From assembly GCF_051622035.1 (NCBI RefSeq), contig NC_135355.1, forward strand, positions 5,022,001-5,086,000: a stretch of DNA of 64,000 bases, written 5' to 3'. The notes beneath the pieces were generated by a model. The model searched no databases, had not been told where the DNA came from, and saw only the letters and a program-made list of their open reading frames with translations. The stretch is from Arctopsyche grandis. Lineage: Eukaryota; Arthropoda; Insecta; Trichoptera; Hydropsychidae. Position numbers and translations under genes: made by a program. Shown piece after piece: positions 35,736 to 46,429 of this stretch (its first letter is position 1; the number at the start of each line of letters is the position of its first letter).

Positions 35736-36163
35736 TTTTGAGAAAAAAAATCATTAATTAAAGGAAACCTTATAAAGCCGGTTGATAGAGATAAAAAAGC
35801 CGGTTTTGGGGTTTTTGAAAGATGGTCAAAAAGCTGATTTTTCGGTTTCGGATTAGTCCGGATTGGAAGCCTTAATAAAATTAACTTAATAAAAGTTAAC
35901 AATGTATGTATGATTACGGAAAATGAATCTTGCAAGGATTTCTTGGTAAATCATCTAAAACATTTATTTTTTATTTACCCTTTACTTACTTTTAACAATT
36001 TACAACGCTACTGTCGAATATAAAATTACAGTACGCACTTACATAATTCAGTATAGTTCTTAAAACGTGCACTTAAAATAAAATGGAGGTTTTTCATTTG
36101 ATTGATATTTATATGAAATCTGATAGTGTTACAATTGTACAATTTCTTAAATAAATTTCAGAG

Positions 36164-36367
36164 ATATTTTTAATATTTTCAAGTCTGACAATAATAGCAT
36201 CGACTCTAGACTTCGACTTAGATAGTGATCCTAAGGATGCAACAACATTCGAAGAATTTAACATACCGTGGGATGGCTATATTGTGTTGGATAAAAGTAG
36301 AAGTTACGCAGATCACGGTGTCACATTAGAATTACTGCAGACAAAAAACATGAGAAGAAAAAAATAA
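36164..36367 (+). CDS. Incomplete paralogue of the five-exon cuticle-like gene (exon 2)
   Basis: After a good acceptor (ATAAATTTCAGAG), a 67-codon frame reads IFLIFSSLTIIASTLDFDLD, then SDPKDATTFEEFNIPWDGYI, and ends KNMRRKK with TAA at 36365-36367. It aligns with exon 2 of the gene at 30972 (LVIVVSSLIFQVAS ... NIDPKTAFTHVYENEPWNGE): the same signal-peptide core, the same acidic/proline spacing and the same PW(N/D)G. No chitin-binding exon follows; a SINE begins 60 bp downstream. AATAAA overlaps the stop. The first exon was not located. Either a truncated gene making a short secreted peptide or a decaying duplicate. Confidence 0.5.
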   Translation: MFLIFSSLTIIASTLDFDLDSDPKDATTFEEFNIPWDGYIVLDKSRSYADHGVTLELLQTKNMRRKK

Positions 36368-36426
36368 ATTTTATCAAAAATGGCTTTCGATTAAAAACAT
36401 TATTCATTTATTTTTATTTTACAAAT

Positions 36427-36877
36427 ATACCAGGAAGGCTTAACGTGTAAACCTCAAATGCGCCTTCCTGGTCCACATAATTATTACATAGATACATGTA
36501 AATCTAAACGATATCTGACATCTATGGTCAGTATATATTACAAACATCGTATTAATACGATAAATAACGATGAATAACTTTCATGTAACAATACGAATTT
36601 TATATTCGATAAACAACCACAGAGACATCTATGGTGAGCAATATGGCGAAACCTAAGATATAACAATAACTAAAGGTTCGCAACAGAAAATTGGGAAGGA
36701 AACGCCAATTTTACAGGAATCATTTCAATGAAAATCAGAAAAATTGGCAAATTCTGATAAGAAACGATCGACCTAGACAAATCAAGGTCTGGCCAACAGC
36801 GAGACTTAGCGGGAATTGAACTCGTAACATCAAGTACGAAATAATTCAACATTCACCACTAGACCACGCTGCTGGTT
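36427..36877 (-). mobile_element. tRNA-headed SINE, full length
   Basis: The best-preserved member, about 450 bp. On the minus strand: ACCAGCAGCGTGGTCTAGTG (box A), ACGAGTTCAATTCCCGC (box B), central domain (TTTCTTATCAGAATTTGCCA, TTTCATTGAAATGATTCC), ACCATAGATGTCTCTGTGG, and the 3' hairpin CCAGGAAGGCGCATTTGAGG ... GCCTTCCTGG with an A-rich tail. Used as the reference for the interrupted copy at 14344. Confidence 0.9.
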
Positions 36878-36879
36878 AA

Positions 36880-37790
36880 TTATGAAAATCGTACTAGACA
36901 AAATTAATAAACGGTTATAATACTAAAAATTCGAATTTTACCATCCCAAGTGTACTGATTGTTGTTATTTTCAGATGATTTGATTGTGAATTTTGAAAGG
37001 AAAAAAAGAACTTTTGAATTTCGAAAGAAAACCATTAAAATGTGCTATTCATGTATATAAAAAGTGTTATATGTATAAAAGTTACTCGTAGGAAAAAAAT
37101 TAAACTAAATTCAATTTTATTGCAATTTTAAATCTATTTTATAAAATACAATAATAAGAAAATGGTTTTATTTTTAGAACATAAATGAAGATATATAATA
37201 TTATATACATGGAGATATATAATTAAATAAAATATAGCTAAAAAGTTATAATATTTTTTTAAAATTAGCTAATCATGTATTAAAATATAAAGATATACAT
37301 AAATTGATTGTTCTTATTATTATTATTTGTTATTATTATCATTTATTATTATTATTTTTCAATAATGTTATTATCTACATATGTATATATTATTTATATG
37401 GGCGTTGGGGATTGCACCATTCTCCCTATCACCTGGTATAAAAAGTTATTATTATTATAAAGTGTAAAAAAAAAATAAGGTTTACAAAATAGACTTAATT
37501 ATTAATTTTAACTTATAAAACACACACACACACACAAAGAAAATATACAATAATATTAATGTTTTACTTTTCTAACTCTCGTGGACACGAATTCGTTTAA
37601 AAATTCACTTTCTGAATTTCTGATATTACTGAAAGTTCAATCAACCTCTATTGGGAAATAGTAGAACGGAGATTCGATTTTATCGATTTCAGCTTCGAAA
37701 ACGATCTTTCTCCAGTGGCTGCCGATATTGGAATAGATAAATAAGGAAAAACACTTACAATTTTGAAAAAAAATTACCTCGTATCGATTA
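36880..37790. other. AT-rich intergenic stretch
   Basis: Contains the short repeat GGGATTGCACCATTCTCC near 37410 and a CA-rich run near 37520. No gene seen. Confidence 0.4.
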
Positions 37791-37791
37791 T

Positions 37792-37993
37792 AATTTCAGT
37801 AACCGATATTAAGTTTCAGTTCAATAGGACTAACGGTGTTCAAAAAATACACAGACACACACACACACACACACATTTTTTCTAGATCATGAAAACGTGA
37901 TCGATTCTGAGTTCGAATCAGTCAAAATCTCGAGTTCGAATTTTCGCATGATCACAAAACTTCATCTATTGTTACTACGTACATAGATAAAGT
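37792..37993 (-). mobile_element. CCGGAAGT-repeat terminal fragment
   Basis: Minus-strand end of the repeat at 49684 (GTTCAATAGGACTAACGG, CACACACACACA, TTTTTCTAGATCATGAAAAC, ACATAGATAAAGT). It is followed at once by the LINE relic at 37994, the same junction as at 27191/27192. Confidence 0.8.
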
Positions 37994-38635
37994 AAAAAGT
38001 TTCTTAGATGCCTTCACATGAGGAAATATAAATATTACCCTTATTTATTTCCCACTGCCTTTATACAAGATATGCTAGGCTTTGACTCGCTATCTTCGAT
38101 AAGAATTATTGCCATTTCCAAATATTTTTTTGGAGTATTGAAGGGAAGTATTGACAACCCTTTGATTTTATCGGAACTTAATTTTTGGGTGCCTGAATGC
38201 GGTAAACCTTTGCGTCATCGTTTACTTTCCCAACCTATTGCTGCGAAAACGTCTGCTTTCAATAACTCGTCTCTTGTAAAGGCAATCCAGTTCCTTAATG
38301 TGATAGATGAACATTTTGACCAGTTTGATTGTCATGTTGATGAACTGGTCAGTTTCATGAGATTGAATACGAGTCTATTTGAATGAACTGAATGATTTTT
38401 ATTATCCGCTTCTTTTTTTTGTAAGACTGGTGTGACTTTTTTTTGTAAGAAATAATGACCAATGTGACATTTTTTCAGGTCACATTGGTCATTATTTTGT
38501 TATTATTATTATCTATCCATTTATATAATGTATTTATTATAATAATAAATCAAATATAAATATAAATTTGTAGAGATTTCAATACCGACAGTACCGATAC
38601 CGATATTACCGATAGAGGTGATCGTTTTTTTCAAA
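37994..38635 (+). pseudogene. LINE ORF C-terminal relic, copy 2
   Basis: Encodes KYYPYLFPTAFIQDMLGFDS, SKYFFGVLKGSIDNPLILSE, FWVPECGKPLRHRLLSQPIA, VIDEHFDQFDCHVDELVSFM and NTSLFE, then a stop at 38384-38386. The frame is more complete than in the copy at 27192. Both share a 3' flank with TAGAGATTTCAATACCGACA. It contains a perfect 18-bp hairpin (38451-38496). Confidence 0.75.
38451..38496. repeat. Perfect 18-bp hairpin
   Basis: AATAATGACCAATGTGAC and its exact complement are separated by a 10-bp loop (ATTTTTTCAG). It is absent as a palindrome from the sister copy at about 27600-27660, so it arose after the copies split. Confidence 0.85.
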
Positions 38636-38636
38636 C

Positions 38637-39338
38637 CTCCTTTACGTTTCACTTACGATTACAATTCAGGAAAAAATTTTCCTCTTATCCGATCGTTTTC
38701 ATACTTTGCCATATTGCTCATTTTGGTCATCAATATAAGTAAATGGATCCTCCGACATTACGATAGAGATAAAATATCGGTTATGACGCGTCTGAAGTTT
38801 GCAAATTTGAAATCTGGGTGACGTCTATGTAGTCTTTAGTTTTATACATAGATGGCGGTAGTAAAATAAAATTATTGGTATTTTTACTCAAAATAATAAT
38901 TTATGTATCTTAATATTAATATATACAAAACTAAAAAAGTGGTTTGTTTTTAAAAAACTTTTTTATAAAATATTTTAAGGTAATTTGACTACCTGGTAGT
39001 TTTTTATTTATTTATTTATTAATTTTTACCTGAATCTATTGTTACTAAGTACATAAAGTAAAAATATGTTGAAATCGGTCGAAAACGATTTACACGATAA
39101 TTTGAGTCACAAACATATACATACATACGTGGAAATTTAATCTCCTTATATTTTACATATCGATAAAGAAAAATAAAGATAAATAGTAACCTTAGATAAA
39201 TAAGTAAAAATACATTAACAAATGCTTGTACGATAATACATAGTTCAAATAAACTTCAGTTAATTCGTTGTTGAAATTTCTGCATTCCATTCATGCGTTG
39301 CTGTAAAAAAATAAAAAAATACAAAAGTTAAAATAACA
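38637..39338. other. AT-rich stretch downstream of the ankyrin ORF
   Basis: About 38637-38970 is absent at the matching place in the copy near 27760, so it is a probable insertion of unknown type in one copy. The rest looks unique and non-coding. Confidence 0.4.
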
Positions 39339-40850
39339 TCAATCAATTCGACATGCAAAAGTAATATCATTAAATACATCAACATCACCTGAGGTCTTTG
39401 ACTTGAAGTTCACGTTTTTGGTTTGACTAAACTTGACCGCATAGTCAGAAGGCGTGTTTCCTTTTTTGTCCCTGGCACTAATGTCGGCCCCATGGCTGAC
39501 GAGTAGATCAACAATGGCAGCTCTTCCACGCTCGGCTGCTAAGTGTAGAGGGGTTTTGCCCTTGACATCTTGGTCATTCACGTCAATGCCCGGCACCTCT
39601 TTGATGATCTCGTCTACAGCGCCGTATCTAAAGTGCACGGCGGCAAGATGCAGCAGGGAATGACCTGCCTTATCCAATTTTCGAGGATCGGCGCCATGTT
39701 TCAGCATTAGTTTCACAATTTCAAATTTACCAATATATGAAAGTTGGTGTAATGGTGATCGTCCTTTCGAATCAAATGCATTAACTTCAGCGCCTTTTTC
39801 CAGTAGTAAATCAATTATCCTTCGATGGCATTTTGCTGAAGCATAGTGCAAAGCAGTTCGACCAAGTTTATCACGGGCGTTGATGTCACCACCTTCTTTT
39901 ATCAAATCAGACGCTGCAAGATGATGGTTTTTTATTGATGCATAGTGCAGGGGCGTGTGATTTAATTCGGTCGTCGCATTTGGGTTAGCACCCAACTTAA
40001 TCAACAGTTTAATTGAAGCAGTACTGTTAATATTGCGCTTATTTGTGAGAATATTGTGAAGTGCAGTCCGTCCAAACTTATCAGTGATGTTTGGATCGAT
40101 TCCTCGTTGAATCAAATATTCAATCGCAGCTTCATTTCTTCCACGTGCAGCAAAATGTAATAAAGATTTTTTAAACTTATCAACTATTGTAAGTTTAAAG
40201 CCCAATTTTTCGATGTATTCAAGGGCATTGACCTCACAATTGTACGCTGCTTTTTGCAGTATAGTCATACCTCGTTTAGAGACAATTTTCGAATTAGCAC
40301 CGTTCTTGACTAGGTGTTTTATTGCTTCATAATTACCATGATAAGCAGCCAAAAAAAGTGGTGTTTCATTGTATTTATCGGTCATGTCTATATTTACTCT
40401 TCTGTCGATAAACAATTGCAGAATATTAACATTACCTCCTTTTGCAGCCCAATGGAATGGCGAGCGGTCGTTTACATCCCGAATATTTGGATGGGCTCCC
40501 CTGCTTAAAAGTAATTCGGATACATCGACAGAAGTATTTTTCGCTGTATAGTGAAGCACTGTCTCGCCCTTTTTATTTATTACATTTGGTTTAGCTCCCG
40601 ATTTTAATAGATATTTTAGCACTTCAGACCGATTATATGTTGCAGCAATGAAGAGTGGTGTTTCGCCGTTTTCATCGGAAATGTCTATATCGACTTCTTT
40701 GTCGATAAACAATTTCAGAATGCTAACTTTACCCCCTTCTGCAGCCCAATGAAATGGCGAGCGACCTTTTGTATCTCGAATATTTGGATCAGCTCTCTTA
40801 CTTAAAAGTAATTAGGATAAGTCGACAGCACCATTTTTCGCAGTAAAGAA
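39339..40850 (-). pseudogene. 5'-truncated ankyrin-repeat gene
   Basis: Minus-strand frame open from 40811 to the stop at 39339-39341, about 490 codons of nearly pure ankyrin repeats. At least 13 units with the G-x-T-x-L-H-x-A-A consensus are visible, for example GRTALHYASAKCHRRIIDLL and GKTPLHLAAERGRAAIVDLL. The C-terminus is short (FNDITFACRID). An in-frame TAA at 40812-40814 interrupts the next unit upstream (AVDLS, stop, LLLSKRADP). The ankyrin homology then ends at 40850, where an RTE LINE starts; nothing ankyrin-like resumes beyond it. The first in-frame ATG is at 40383-40385, inside the repeats. The first units are related by a higher-order duplication of about 100 residues. Most likely a formerly longer ankyrin protein cut by the LINE. 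Expression of a shortened product cannot be excluded because the remaining frame is clean. Confidence 0.8.
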
Positions 40851-42891
40851 TGTAACTCTCCAGATTTCGCTCAACTAAGGTCTAGGAAAAAGGAATTCGA
40901 ACTCGAACTTGGAAACCGATACGGGAAATTAAACCCAGAAGCAGACATCGAGGAATTGAACACTGTAATTAGTTCGGTTCTAATCTCAACAGGTAAGAAA
41001 TTAGTTGGACTCAGGAAACAGATTAAGCTAAGCAAAATTTCAGAGGAAACCAAAAATCTAATTAAGCATAAAAGGAAGTTAGATAGGGATAATAATAAGC
41101 AAGAATACAATCTAGTAAATAAGGAAATTAAGAAGAGAATAGTCAGGGATGTCAGGGATTTTAACAGCAAGCTAATAGAAAATACCATTAAGAATAACCG
41201 TAGCCTGAAAAAGTGCAAACAAGATCTTTTCTTAGGCAAAAACCAAATGATCGCAATCAGATCAGAGAGCGGAGTAATAATTAGGAATAGAGAAGAGATC
41301 ATAGACAGAGTTTATACGTTCTATGCAAAACTTTACGAGAACAACAACGGTCAATTTCCCGTTCCGGAATCGACACACGGCCAAAGGGTTCCTGCAGTAT
41401 TGCCTAGCGAAGTAGAGGCCGCGCTAAAAACTGCAAAGAACGGTAAAACCCCAGGGGAAGATAATATTCCCATTGACTTACTAAAATGTGGCGGCCCCCC
41501 CCTAATTTATATTTTTTATCTAGGCTTTTCAACAAATGCATCCAGAACCAAGCTGTACCAGAAGGATGGAATAACGCAACTATCATTTTAATACACAAAA
41601 AAGGCGACAAAAGCGATATCAAGAACTACCGACCCATTAGTCTACTTTCAGCGGTCTACAAGCTCTTCACGAAGGTTATTACAGAAAGGCTGAAGAATAT
41701 CCTCGACGAGAACCAACCTATAGAGCAGGCAGGGTTTAGGGCAAATTTCAGCACAATGGACCACCTCCAAGTAGTTGGCGAACTAATCGAGCGCGCCAAC
41801 GAATATCAACGGCCATTGTGCCTAGGTTTCGTCGATTATGAGAAAGCCTTCGATACAGTTAGTCATAATGCAGTACTTAACGCTCTAAAAACACAGGGAG
41901 TGCCGGAACCCTATGTGGGACTGTTATCTGCAATATATAAGAATGCCACAGCTTCGGTTAAAAATTTTTCAGGTACAGATAGATTTAGCATAGGAAAAGG
42001 AGTAAGACAAGGAGATACAATCTCGCCCAAGTTATTCAATGCGGTGCTTGAGGGAGTTTTCAGGAAATTAGATTGGGATACAGCCGGAGTAAGCATCAAT
42101 GGTCACTTTTTGAGTCACCTTCGGTTCGCAGACGATATAGTTTTAGTAGCTCGTGATTCAGCTGACCTACTTATCAGACTAACACAGCTGGACAGGGAAA
42201 GTAGAAAAGTAGGATTAAAAATTAACGTAGATAAGACTAAACTAATGTTCAATAGTTATTGCATGCCTGATAGCATCCCCTTAGATGATAAACCAGTAGA
42301 AGTAGTAAATAATTATTTATATTTAGGTCAAATAATTGACATGTCTGGTAGTAAAAATGAAGAGATAAAGAGACGTATGAAATTAGGATGGAGTGCATTT
42401 GGACGGATGAATGCTGTTTTAAATCAAAAATGCCACTCTGCCTGAAGAAAAGGATCTTTGATCAATGCGTTTTGCCAGTGATGGCGTATGGATGTGAAAC
42501 TTGGACACTGAACGCCAAGATGCAAAATAAAATCCAATGCACTCAAAGAAGTATGGAACGCTGTATGCTTGGCATAACGAGGAAAGACAGGAAGCGGAAC
42601 ACGTGGGTGAGAAATATGACAAGGGTAGTGGACATAGTGGATAGAGTGAAGAGATTGAAATGGCAATGGGCGGGTCACGTAGCTAGGAGGATGGACGAAA
42701 GGTGGACAAAAGAAGTGCTTGAATGGTACCCGAGAGAAGGCAAAAGAGTAAAAGGAAGACCGCAAGGAAGATGGGTGAACGAAATTAGGAAAATGTGCGG
42801 AATGAGATGGATGAGTGTTGCGTAAAACAGAGACGAGTGGAAGCGTGTTGGAGAGGCCTTCATCCAGCAGTGGATGGCGAATGGCTGTAAT

Positions 42892-42941
<50 letters not shown>
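40851..42941 (+). mobile_element. RTE-type LINE copy A, 5'-truncated, with (TGATGA)n tail
   Basis: Begins GTAACTCTCCAGATTTCGC, a site inside the full-length ORF just after the endonuclease domain as judged from copy B, and runs to GGCGAATGGCTGTAATTGATGATG. The reverse transcriptase is readable: [31 protein letters not shown] (block A), [34 protein letters not shown] (FADD box), then YGCETWTL and [20 protein letters not shown]. Frameshifts near the CCCCCCCC run at about 41497 and near 42420, and a stop at 42823-42825 (TAA for CAA), inactivate it. The 3' end is a (TGA)n run at about 42888-42941, a habit of RTE-clade LINEs. Confidence 0.93.
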
Positions 42942-42943
<2 letters not shown>

Positions 42944-42959
42944 AATAAAACTCTTTAAA

Positions 42960-43417
42960 CTGTTATTAATATTTATTTAAATAATAAAATCAGGCATTAT
43001 TTGTTATTACATATTTATTAAATCACTTGAGTCGTAGTAATAGGGCTCCTGCCCCCGCTCCTTCAGTGCTTATTTTATTTTTTTTTTTTTTTTTATTTAA
43101 AAATCAACAGACAGGATGTACATAGATATGTATAAAAAACAAATAGTAAATAAATAATATATGTAACATCCGAGTCCAATAATAGATTTTTACAAAAATG
43201 AAAAAGATAAATATAAGGAAAACAAATTAAAAAGTAAAGAATAAAGGACACAAATAATAATATTATAGTTTACATTTGTAATTCCAAATAATAATAATAC
43301 TCTTAAATTAATACAATGTAAATATAATTAATTATAACAATAATTTAAAATATAATTAATTATAATATTTTATTTCTATACAAACTTTTATATTTGATAA
43401 CTTTTATATTTGATAAT
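42960..43417. other. AT-rich stretch between LINE and TRPA gene
   Basis: Includes the LINE 3' fragment at 43073-43249. The remainder is low-complexity A/T, with the 3'UTR of the minus-strand TRPA gene expected immediately left of 43418. Confidence 0.4.
43073..43249 (-). mobile_element. Jockey-like LINE 3'UTR fragment
   Basis: The minus strand matches the last 180 bp of the element at 17338-18220 (CTTTATTCTTTACTTTTTAA, TATTATTGGACTCGGATGTT, CATCCTGTCTGTTGATTTTT) and ends in a homopolymer-rich tail near 43073. Confidence 0.85.
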
Positions 43418-46054
43418 TTAGACACTGTCGCTTTCGAAAGTGTCTAAATTTTGGTCGTCCTTATCCAAAATTTGTAATTTTATTGATCGAACATCTGATA
43501 ATATTTCATTTTGTGTTTTCTTGAATTCTTTGTCACGTATTTCTTTTAAAATAGCCTCTGCATCATTTATTATATTTTGAGGCAATTTAAAATCATCATT
43601 ATATCCACACAATTCAAAATTATTCCTATTATATTCACACCATTTAAAATCATTGCTACTATCGTTTTCATCAATTTTTATATCAATTTTAGACGCTTGA
43701 TTTGGTTTAATTCCGATCTTAGCTGTTGGTATGAAATCTGGATAAAGACGACATGACTTTGAATCTAAGTTTATAAAGTTAAAATATCCTTTTTCTGGTT
43801 TATGGTTTTGTTTTTCCCTTTTTGAAATTGATCGTATTCTCGATAAAATTAAACGCAGCTCAATATCGGCTTTCAGGCTGTTAATATTGCGCTTTGCCAA
43901 TCCACTCATCAAACTGGTTAAAACAGCAGTTATTATGATGAAAATAAATTTCAAAAACGGAATTATGAAATTTTCAATATTTGAATCGTATGCGTACAAT
44001 TCTTCAGTTGACGGTATTTTATCGGTATTGTTATTTTCTTTCACTTTATAAAATATGATATAAAAGATTAAAAATAATCCTGAAAGCAATATTAATTTCG
44101 GGAAGAGTAATCTTAAATAGCTGCAAAATACAATTTCAAATGCTACGTAGTTCACTGAAATTTTATGAACTTTATAAGTCAAAAAGTATAGTCCAAACGA
44201 AATCACCAAAATGAAAATTATTAAAATTACTATAATCTTACTGTTTATCATTGGTTTCCCACATACAGCTAAAATTGTAAATAAACATACAATTATAGAT
44301 TGTGTTATAAATCCAATGACTTTTTTGATTTTTTTGATTTTTTTGATTTTAATATATTTAAATATATTCAGCATATTAAAGCCCAGAAGCATGAAACAAC
44401 TTATTACTAAAAATATATCCAAAACATTTTCAATCACTTTGATATGTACACTACTTATTGTATAAGAAATGTCAAGGCAGAACAAAATCCAAAATAAGCC
44501 ATGAAACCACATGATATTAATTTGAGATTTCATTTTTTTCCATTTTAAATGTGTGAAACTCGCAATCACCGGGTGTTTGATTAGCGGTCTCCAAATATTA
44601 TTCTCCGCCATATACTTCAATGCATTCATTTCTGATTGACATATTTCTTTTTCTGGATTAAGCTTTGCCATTTCTGCATCCTTTGAAGTCGAATCGATGT
44701 TTTCATCACTGCCATTTTTATCAGACTCTTTCATATTTTCATCCCTCCGAAGCACTAAACATGAAAAGTCTATTGTAATTTCAAAATTTGTATCTTTGTC
44801 ACTTTTCTCATTTGGGCACAAGCATTCATCCAGGTACGCCCTAAAATTTTCTGGTGACATATCCATCAAAGGAAGCTGGTCTTTTTTATTTAGAATATTA
44901 ACACTCGCACCATTTTTTAGCAAACAATATACTATATCTTGGTAGCCTCTCTTTGCTGCGTAATGCAGGGCGGTATTTCCTTTGTCATCTGCATAATTAA
45001 TGTTTTCACGAATCGTAGTTTCTTTTAATATTAATTCTATGCATTTTTTCTTTTCACAGTCTTTTCCATTAATTATTGTTTTCAATAAAAATATTCCATT
45101 TTTGATTCGATTTTTAAATTTCTTCAATACTTCTAACATTGTAAGTTGTTCAAATTCCAAGTTATAGTTTACTAAATCTTCAATATTGCTAAAATCGAAA
45201 AAAGCACGAACTCTTTTTAACAAAATATCTTTACTTTTATCGTCATGGTTTTCACGAGCAAATTGTATTAAACATTTATAATAGTCTAATGCTTTTCGAA
45301 GAACATGCCAGCCTATTTTATTTAACTCAGAATGTAATTTACTTGAGCTTTTTTGATTTAGTAAGTTGATTGTTGAATTTTCTGATTTATCTTCTTCGAT
45401 AAGCTCAAATAAAGGTAGCCGAGCACTTTCTTTATTCATATAAATATTCTTCATTTTTTTTATAACTTCATGGTTTGTATCTAATAACTTTAGTGGCGTT
45501 ATTTTATCCTCGTTAGGCATATAAATATCTGCTCCTGCTGTTACCAGTTGCATTATTATGTCGTCATTTTTGTTTTTCTCACTCATAAATTTTTTAATCG
45601 CTAGATGCAAAACTGGGTCTAAAATATCAGCAAATAATGTTTTATTCGACGTCAGTAATTCTTCTAAAATTTCAAAATCGTTTGTTTCAACGGCAAAATG
45701 CAGAGCCGATTTATTGTGCACTTGATTGACTTTGTAAGGATTGACACCCTTTTCTATAAGACATTTGACAAAATCTTTGTAACCAGATTTGGAGCACGCT
45801 AATTCGAGACATGTTTTGTTATTATAATGGGTATAATATAAATCGATTTCAACGAGTTCTGCATCCAGCAGATTTTTGAACGTTTGAAATTCGTTGTCTC
45901 GTAGTGCGCTTATTAACTGTTCTTGCGGAGATATTAATCTAAGTGTTTTACAAAGTATCCACAAAAAAAGATCCAAAAGAGTCATGCCTCCTTTATCGTT
46001 ATAACGTAAAAGGTACAGTCGATTATGATGCTTCGAGAACCATTTGAGACCCAT
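43418..46054 (-). CDS. Painless-like TRPA channel family protein
   Basis: Putative transient-receptor-potential protein of the TRPA group, expected in the plasma membrane; Drosophila relatives sense heat and noxious stimuli. The single open frame encodes 878 residues from ATG at 46052-46054 (MGLKWFSKHH); the frame extends ten codons further but has no ATG there, and a splice acceptor (TTTTGTTTCAG) ends at 46076, suggesting a 5'UTR intron. Order: N-terminal PQEQLISALRDNEFQTFKNL as in painless; scattered ankyrin units (KSALHFAVETNDFEILEELL at about 115, GNTALHYAAKRGYQDIVYCL at about 360); then six hydrophobic segments (about 515-535, 544-568, 580-600, 606-628, 652-672, 694-720); a basic post-S6 stretch (LILSRIRSISKREKQ); and an acidic C-terminus. 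Length and intronless body fit painless. Odd point: the S5-S6 linker is only about 25 polar residues, with no recognisable pore helix or filter. Confidence 0.8.
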   Translation of the reverse strand: MGLKWFSKHHNRLYLLRYNDKGGMTLLDLFLWILCKTLRLISPQEQLISALRDNEFQTFKNLLDAELVEIDLYYTHYNNKTCLELACSKSGYKDFVKCLIEKGVNPYKVNQVHNKSALHFAVETNDFEILEELLTSNKTLFADILDPVLHLAIKKFMSEKNKNDDIIMQLVTAGADIYMPNEDKITPLKLLDTNHEVIKKMKNIYMNKESARLPLFELIEEDKSENSTINLLNQKSSSKLHSELNKIGWHVLRKALDYYKCLIQFARENHDDKSKDILLKRVRAFFDFSNIEDLVNYNLEFEQLTMLEVLKKFKNRIKNGIFLLKTIINGKDCEKKKCIELILKETTIRENINYADDKGNTALHYAAKRGYQDIVYCLLKNGASVNILNKKDQLPLMDMSPENFRAYLDECLCPNEKSDKDTNFEITIDFSCLVLRRDENMKESDKNGSDENIDSTSKDAEMAKLNPEKEICQSEMNALKYMAENNIWRPLIKHPVIASFTHLKWKKMKSQINIMWFHGLFWILFCLDISYTISSVHIKVIENVLDIFLVISCFMLLGFNMLNIFKYIKIKKIKKIKKVIGFITQSIIVCLFTILAVCGKPMINSKIIVILIIFILVISFGLYFLTYKVHKISVNYVAFEIVFCSYLRLLFPKLILLSGLFLIFYIIFYKVKENNNTDKIPSTEELYAYDSNIENFIIPFLKFIFIIITAVLTSLMSGLAKRNINSLKADIELRLILSRIRSISKREKQNHKPEKGYFNFINLDSKSCRLYPDFIPTAKIGIKPNQASKIDIKIDENDSSNDFKWCEYNRNNFELCGYNDDFKLPQNIINDAEAILKEIRDKEFKKTQNEILSDVRSIKLQILDKDDQNLDTFESDSV

Positions 46055-46130
46055 TGTTTTATTTAGCGCGTTTATCTGAAACAAAATAACATATAATATT
46101 AATATTTAGTTCGTGTTTTTTATAACAGGT

Positions 46131-46421
46131 AGGCCCCAAACGCACTTGCAATTTTCTGTCGCGCGATCATTTTTTCGCGCGACAGAAACTATCGCACAAA
46201 AATATTACAGTGCACGCACAGTCGCAACTTTTATCATTTTCAAAATGGATTTTACAGATTTTCATTTTATTTTGTGATCATATTGCTCTTACAGGCCAGT
46301 TCCATCTTTTGAGTAGCTACGATATTTTGGTCGCATTTGCGTGCGGTAGTACTTAAACCTGTGTTCTATTTTTGCGACTAAATAATTGCGCGACAAAAAA
46401 TCGCAAGTGCGTTTGGGGCCT
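46131..46421. mobile_element. MITE with about 36-bp inverted repeats beside the TRPA gene
   Basis: A 291-bp element. Left end AGGCCCCAAACGCACTTGC followed by an ATTTTCTGTCGCGC stretch; the right end is its complement, ending GCAAGTGCGTTTGGGGCCT. A second internal inverted match (GTCGCGCGATC / CGCGCGAC) lies near the left end. No coding capacity. Target duplication not resolved. It sits about 55 bp upstream of the predicted splice acceptor of the TRPA gene, so in its 5'UTR intron or promoter. Confidence 0.85.
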
Positions 46422-46429
46422 TAGTGGTG

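Noticed and set aside
38451-38496. microRNA precursor
   Set aside because: The 18-bp stem is perfect but short, lies in a decayed LINE and is not conserved in the sister copy.
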